A program made the translations under genes and the position numbers. A stretch of DNA of 22,612 nt from a virus: positions 1 through 22,612 of IMG/VR virus record IMGVR_UViG_3300020185_000282; one strand, given 5' to 3'. Shown piece after piece: positions 20,730 through 22,612 of this stretch. The stretch's first letter is position 1. Each line of letters opens with the position of its first letter. The notes beneath the pieces are model-generated. The model was not told the origin of the DNA. It ran no database searches and saw only the letters and a list, made by a program, of their open reading frames with translations.

Positions 20730-21203
20730 ATGAAACTTATTGTCGTAGGAAAAGCAGCATCAGGTAAGGATTTTTTAAAGAAAAAAGTAGAAAAGCGAGG
20801 ATTTAAATCAGGTGTTAGTTTTACTACTAGACCTCCTCGTCAAAATGAAAAAAATGGAGAAGATTATCATTTTGTAACTGAACAAGAATTCGATCAGCTT
20901 ATAAAAGATGGTCAAATGGTAGAATGGATGGAGTTTATAGGTTGGAAATATGGATTGACAATCGAAGAATTTGAAAAAGCTGATATTATGATTATGTCCA
21001 AAGATGGACTTGAGATGTTGCCTAAAAAATATAGAGATAGATGCTTTGTTATTTACCTAGATGTTGATCGAATGGTTAGACTAGATAGACTAAATACTCG
21101 TAATGATAAAAACGATAACGTATGGCGAAGAATGTCAACTGACGAGAAACAGTTTGATGGTTTTACAGATTATGATATAAAGATCAAAAATGAGGATTTT
21201 TGA
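20730..21203 (+). CDS. Guanylate kinase-like nucleoside monophosphate kinase
   Basis: The product is 157 residues. A P-loop GKAASGKD (7-14) has Asp where guanylate kinases have Ser/Thr. The GMP-binding block is clear: SFTTRPPR (30-37), then NEKNGEDYHF (39-48), and MVEWMEFIGWKYGL (63-76), matching the L-E-W-x-E...Y-G pattern. The Arg-rich lid segment (RLDRLNTRNDKNDNVWRR, 117-134) is also present. Such an enzyme would convert GMP or dGMP to the diphosphate for phage DNA synthesis. T4 uses gp1 for this, which also has a Gly-Lys-Asp type P-loop. It is shorter than bacterial Gmk (about 205). A kinase with altered specificity is possible. No Shine-Dalgarno is seen. Confidence 0.85.
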   Translation: MKLIVVGKAASGKDFLKKKVEKRGFKSGVSFTTRPPRQNEKNGEDYHFVTEQEFDQLIKDGQMVEWMEFIGWKYGLTIEEFEKADIMIMSKDGLEMLPKKYRDRCFVIYLDVDRMVRLDRLNTRNDKNDNVWRRMSTDEKQFDGFTDYDIKIKNEDF

Positions 21204-21205
21204 GA

Positions 21206-21215
21206 GAATATATAA
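21206..21215 (+). promoter_or_regulatory. Weak late-promoter-like motif, GAATATATAA
   Basis: GAATATATAA lies 38 bases before the ATG at 21244, in the 40-base gap after the kinase. It has one extra A compared with GATATATA, so membership of the series is uncertain. Confidence 0.3.
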
Positions 21216-21243
21216 AAAAGTTAATTTTAAAAATTTATAAAAA

Positions 21244-21777
21244 ATGCAAAATTTAAGTGATTTAAAAGCTACACGCGCAGAATTAGAAAAAACTGCAGAA
21301 GAGCTTCAAGTAAAACAGGCAGAGCATGCCTTTGATATCAATTTAGAAGATCGTAAAATGCTAAAAACAGTCATGGAACACCTTAACAAAGGTTACACAT
21401 GGAAGACACAGAACGCAGCCGTTCTAGTTACCTTATATGATAAACTAAAAGATCAAAACAACGCACTCTTGAAGTCCGATAGTGATGACGGAGATACTGT
21501 AGTTTCTCTTAGAGGGCATGAGCTTAATGGATTGTATCAGGCGTTGCTAAATGTAGAAGGAACTGGAGTTGAAAGCGCTAGAAAGTTTATTAAGATGTTA
21601 ACACTTGTTGGCGAATCTGTAACTACTGCGATGTCAGAACTTGCTGAAATGAATAATAAAATTCAAGAAACACACCAACAACTGTCTAAGCTAGATGCTG
21701 AAATTGATAAATTATCTACTGCTAAAGAAATTAGTGAATCAGACGTAGAACTCGTTGCAGATGAAACAAGCAAGTAA
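21244..21777 (+). CDS. Coiled-coil hypothetical protein (177 aa)
   Basis: The 177-residue protein has coiled coils at both ends (residues 5-30, LKATRAELEKTAEELQVKQA; and about 125-165, MSELAEMNNKIQETHQQL then LDAEIDKL) and a central globular part with VVSLRGHELNGLYQALLNV. Acidic overall. No family is recognised and no catalytic motif is visible. The last 17 bases overlap the nuclease-like gene, so the two are probably co-translated. A virion, chaperone or accessory role cannot be distinguished. Confidence 0.8.
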   Translation: MQNLSDLKATRAELEKTAEELQVKQAEHAFDINLEDRKMLKTVMEHLNKGYTWKTQNAAVLVTLYDKLKDQNNALLKSDSDDGDTVVSLRGHELNGLYQALLNVEGTGVESARKFIKMLTLVGESVTTAMSELAEMNNKIQETHQQLSKLDAEIDKLSTAKEISESDVELVADETSK

Positions 21778-22297
21778 AAGTAAAAAAAGAATATCATTGT
21801 TGGACATGGTCAGTGAGGCTATGACCCACAATGATATTTTTCATACTATAAACTATCGAAATAAGAATGAGGATAGCATTAAGCAATTCATTTATCCTCA
21901 TCTTGTTGATGCTTTAGCTGAAAGAATGGTCGAAGAAAAAGGCATTTCTAAAGACAGAGCTAAAGAAGTTGTTAAGAAAAATCTAAAATGGGAAGGAAAC
22001 GTGAATACCACCGTTAGTCACGTTCTTTTCATGGGAACGCAAAATAGGCCGGATATGGTTTTAGAGTCAGATGGGTTAAAGATAGCAATTGAATTTAAAA
22101 AAGGTGACAAAGGTTCATCTCTTAGGTCAGGTGTTGGACAATCAATGGTTTATGCTACGCATTATGACTTTGTTATCTATTTATTTATTGATACATCAAA
22201 TGATAAAAGAATCGTTAATTCTATTGGAGGTACTAATGAATCAGCATTTATTGATACTCTTTGGGATAATTACAACATCAAGTTTGTAATTAAATAA
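21761..22297 (+). CDS. PD-(D/E)XK nuclease-like protein
   Basis: The product is 178 residues from the ATG at 21761. A TTG six bases upstream would add only two residues. After a helical N-terminus (1-90), the restriction-endonuclease-like core is visible: NRPDMVL (Asp98), a strand with AIEFKKG (Glu111-x-Lys113) and GQSMVYA (Gln127-x3-Tyr131, motif IV type), followed by a hydrophobic strand DFVIYLFID. These are the metal-binding and catalytic positions of the PD-(D/E)XK superfamily, spaced normally. Roles in phages include host DNA breakdown, recombination and exclusion of competitors. The sequence does not say which. The start overlaps the coiled-coil gene by 17 bases, and a terminator follows. 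Confidence 0.78.
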   Translation: MKQASKSKKRISLLDMVSEAMTHNDIFHTINYRNKNEDSIKQFIYPHLVDALAERMVEEKGISKDRAKEVVKKNLKWEGNVNTTVSHVLFMGTQNRPDMVLESDGLKIAIEFKKGDKGSSLRSGVGQSMVYATHYDFVIYLFIDTSNDKRIVNSIGGTNESAFIDTLWDNYNIKFVIK

Positions 22298-22320
22298 AAC
22301 ATATCAATAAAATAATGATA

Positions 22321-22350
22321 AATAAAGCAGAGCATAAGCTCTGCTTTATT
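22321..22350 (+). terminator. Rho-independent terminator
   Basis: A 13-bp perfect stem (AATAAAGCAGAGC with GCTCTGCTTTATT) has an ATAA loop. Because the A-rich 5' arm mirrors the T-rich 3' arm, it could work in either direction. It separates the nuclease-like gene from the secreted protease. Confidence 0.8.
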
Positions 22351-22363
22351 AATATCCGATAAT

Positions 22364-22612
22364 ATGAAATTTTATACATTCTTATTTACAGTATTGTTTT
22401 CGTTAAATGCATTAGCTCAACCTACAGATAAAATAATACCTGTAGTTGTTAATGTTTTACATGTTGGTGATAATACGGCTGGATTTGGAGACAATCTTTC
22501 ATACCAAGAAGTTTCTTCAGCTGTGTCGATTATGAATTCTGGTTTTTTAGAAGGCTGGGATAATGGAATTGATCCTCAACAATCTAATTCGCAATTTACG
22601 TTTATATTAGCC
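22364..22612 (+). CDS. Secreted M43-like metalloprotease (N-terminal part, runs off window)
   Basis: The first 83 residues are visible. Residues 1-19 form a type I signal peptide (MKFYTFLFTVLFSLNALAQ; cleavage expected after ALA). The mature part begins with IIPVVVNVLHVGD, then NLSYQEVSSAVSIMNSGF and FTFILA. This order (I-P-V-V-x-x-V-x-H, N-x-S-x-x-x-x-x-x-x-x-x-x-N-x-x-F, then F-x-L-A) is the N-terminal pattern of Bacteroidetes M43 (cytophagalysin / PAPP-A type) proteases. The zinc motif HExxH would lie beyond the window edge. A signal-peptide protease is unusual in a T4-like phage and suggests cargo taken from a host. The start is set by the signal peptide. Confidence 0.7.
   Translation, partial: MKFYTFLFTVLFSLNALAQPTDKIIPVVVNVLHVGDNTAGFGDNLSYQEVSSAVSIMNSGFLEGWDNGIDPQQSNSQFTFILA

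Noticed and set aside
1-22612. CRISPR array, insertion sequence or attachment site
   Set aside because: I saw no regularly spaced repeats, no transposase frame or inverted-repeat ends, and no integrase or direct repeat at the tRNA genes. The gene content fits a strictly lytic phage.

Overview
This window is part of the genome of a T4-like contractile-tailed phage (myovirus), and its host is most likely a member of the Bacteroidetes, probably a flavobacterium. The T4 relationship rests on recognisable relatives of clamp loader gp44, RNase H, small and large terminase (gp16, gp17), tail sheath gp18, tail tube gp19 and a gp26-type baseplate/tail-assembly protein, in nearly T4 order. The host call is inference from four things. 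The DNA is AT-rich. Start codons almost never have a Shine-Dalgarno sequence. One promoter fits the Bacteroidetes TTG-N20-TAnnTTTG pattern. The last gene encodes a secreted protein that looks like a Bacteroidetes M43 metalloprotease.

Layout. Positions 1-125 hold the end of an upstream gene and its terminator. Position 192-1448 encodes a charged, coiled-coil protein with an N-terminus like a capsid-targeting peptide. A lone minus-strand gene (1454-1960) follows and is driven from the divergent gap at 1961-2020. Positions 2021-4922 are a replication block: clamp loader large subunit (44), FEN-type RNase H, a 52-residue small gene, and a probable clamp loader small subunit (62). Positions 4906-7999 carry an unknown protein, a duplicated four-helix membrane protein and a large gp14-like neck protein with a LamG-like C-terminus. 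Positions 8057-14099 are the terminase-sheath-tube block (16, 17, 18, 19), closed by a strong terminator. Positions 14178-15595 hold a ribbon-helix-helix protein and a gp26-type protein whose reading frame appears to continue through a +1 frameshift. Positions 15675-19052 encode a probable 1125-residue tape measure built from tandem hydrophobic repeats. From 19053 to 20704 there are three tRNA genes (Leu-TAG, Arg-TCT, Ser-TGA) among very small, overlapping genes. The right end has a guanylate-kinase-like enzyme, a coiled-coil protein, a PD-(D/E)XK nuclease-like protein and the secreted M43-like protease, which runs off the window.

How it works together. An AT-rich motif, GATATATA followed by A or G, lies 25-48 bases upstream of six late-type transcription units: the coiled-coil head protein, the membrane/neck pair, terminase, sheath, tube and tape measure. 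A looser copy precedes the gene at 21244. The motif is absent before the replication genes. I propose it is this phage's version of the T4 late promoter (TATAAATA).

The most interesting signal is at 15370-15384. The gp26-like gene ends in CTT CTT TAA, and a +1 slip of CTT onto TTT would add 70 residues in frame just before the tape-measure gene. Tail phages commonly use a frameshifted tail-assembly chaperone at this place, and the CTT-stop configuration resembles the bacterial prfB frameshift site. No stretch longer than 300 bases lacks a gene.
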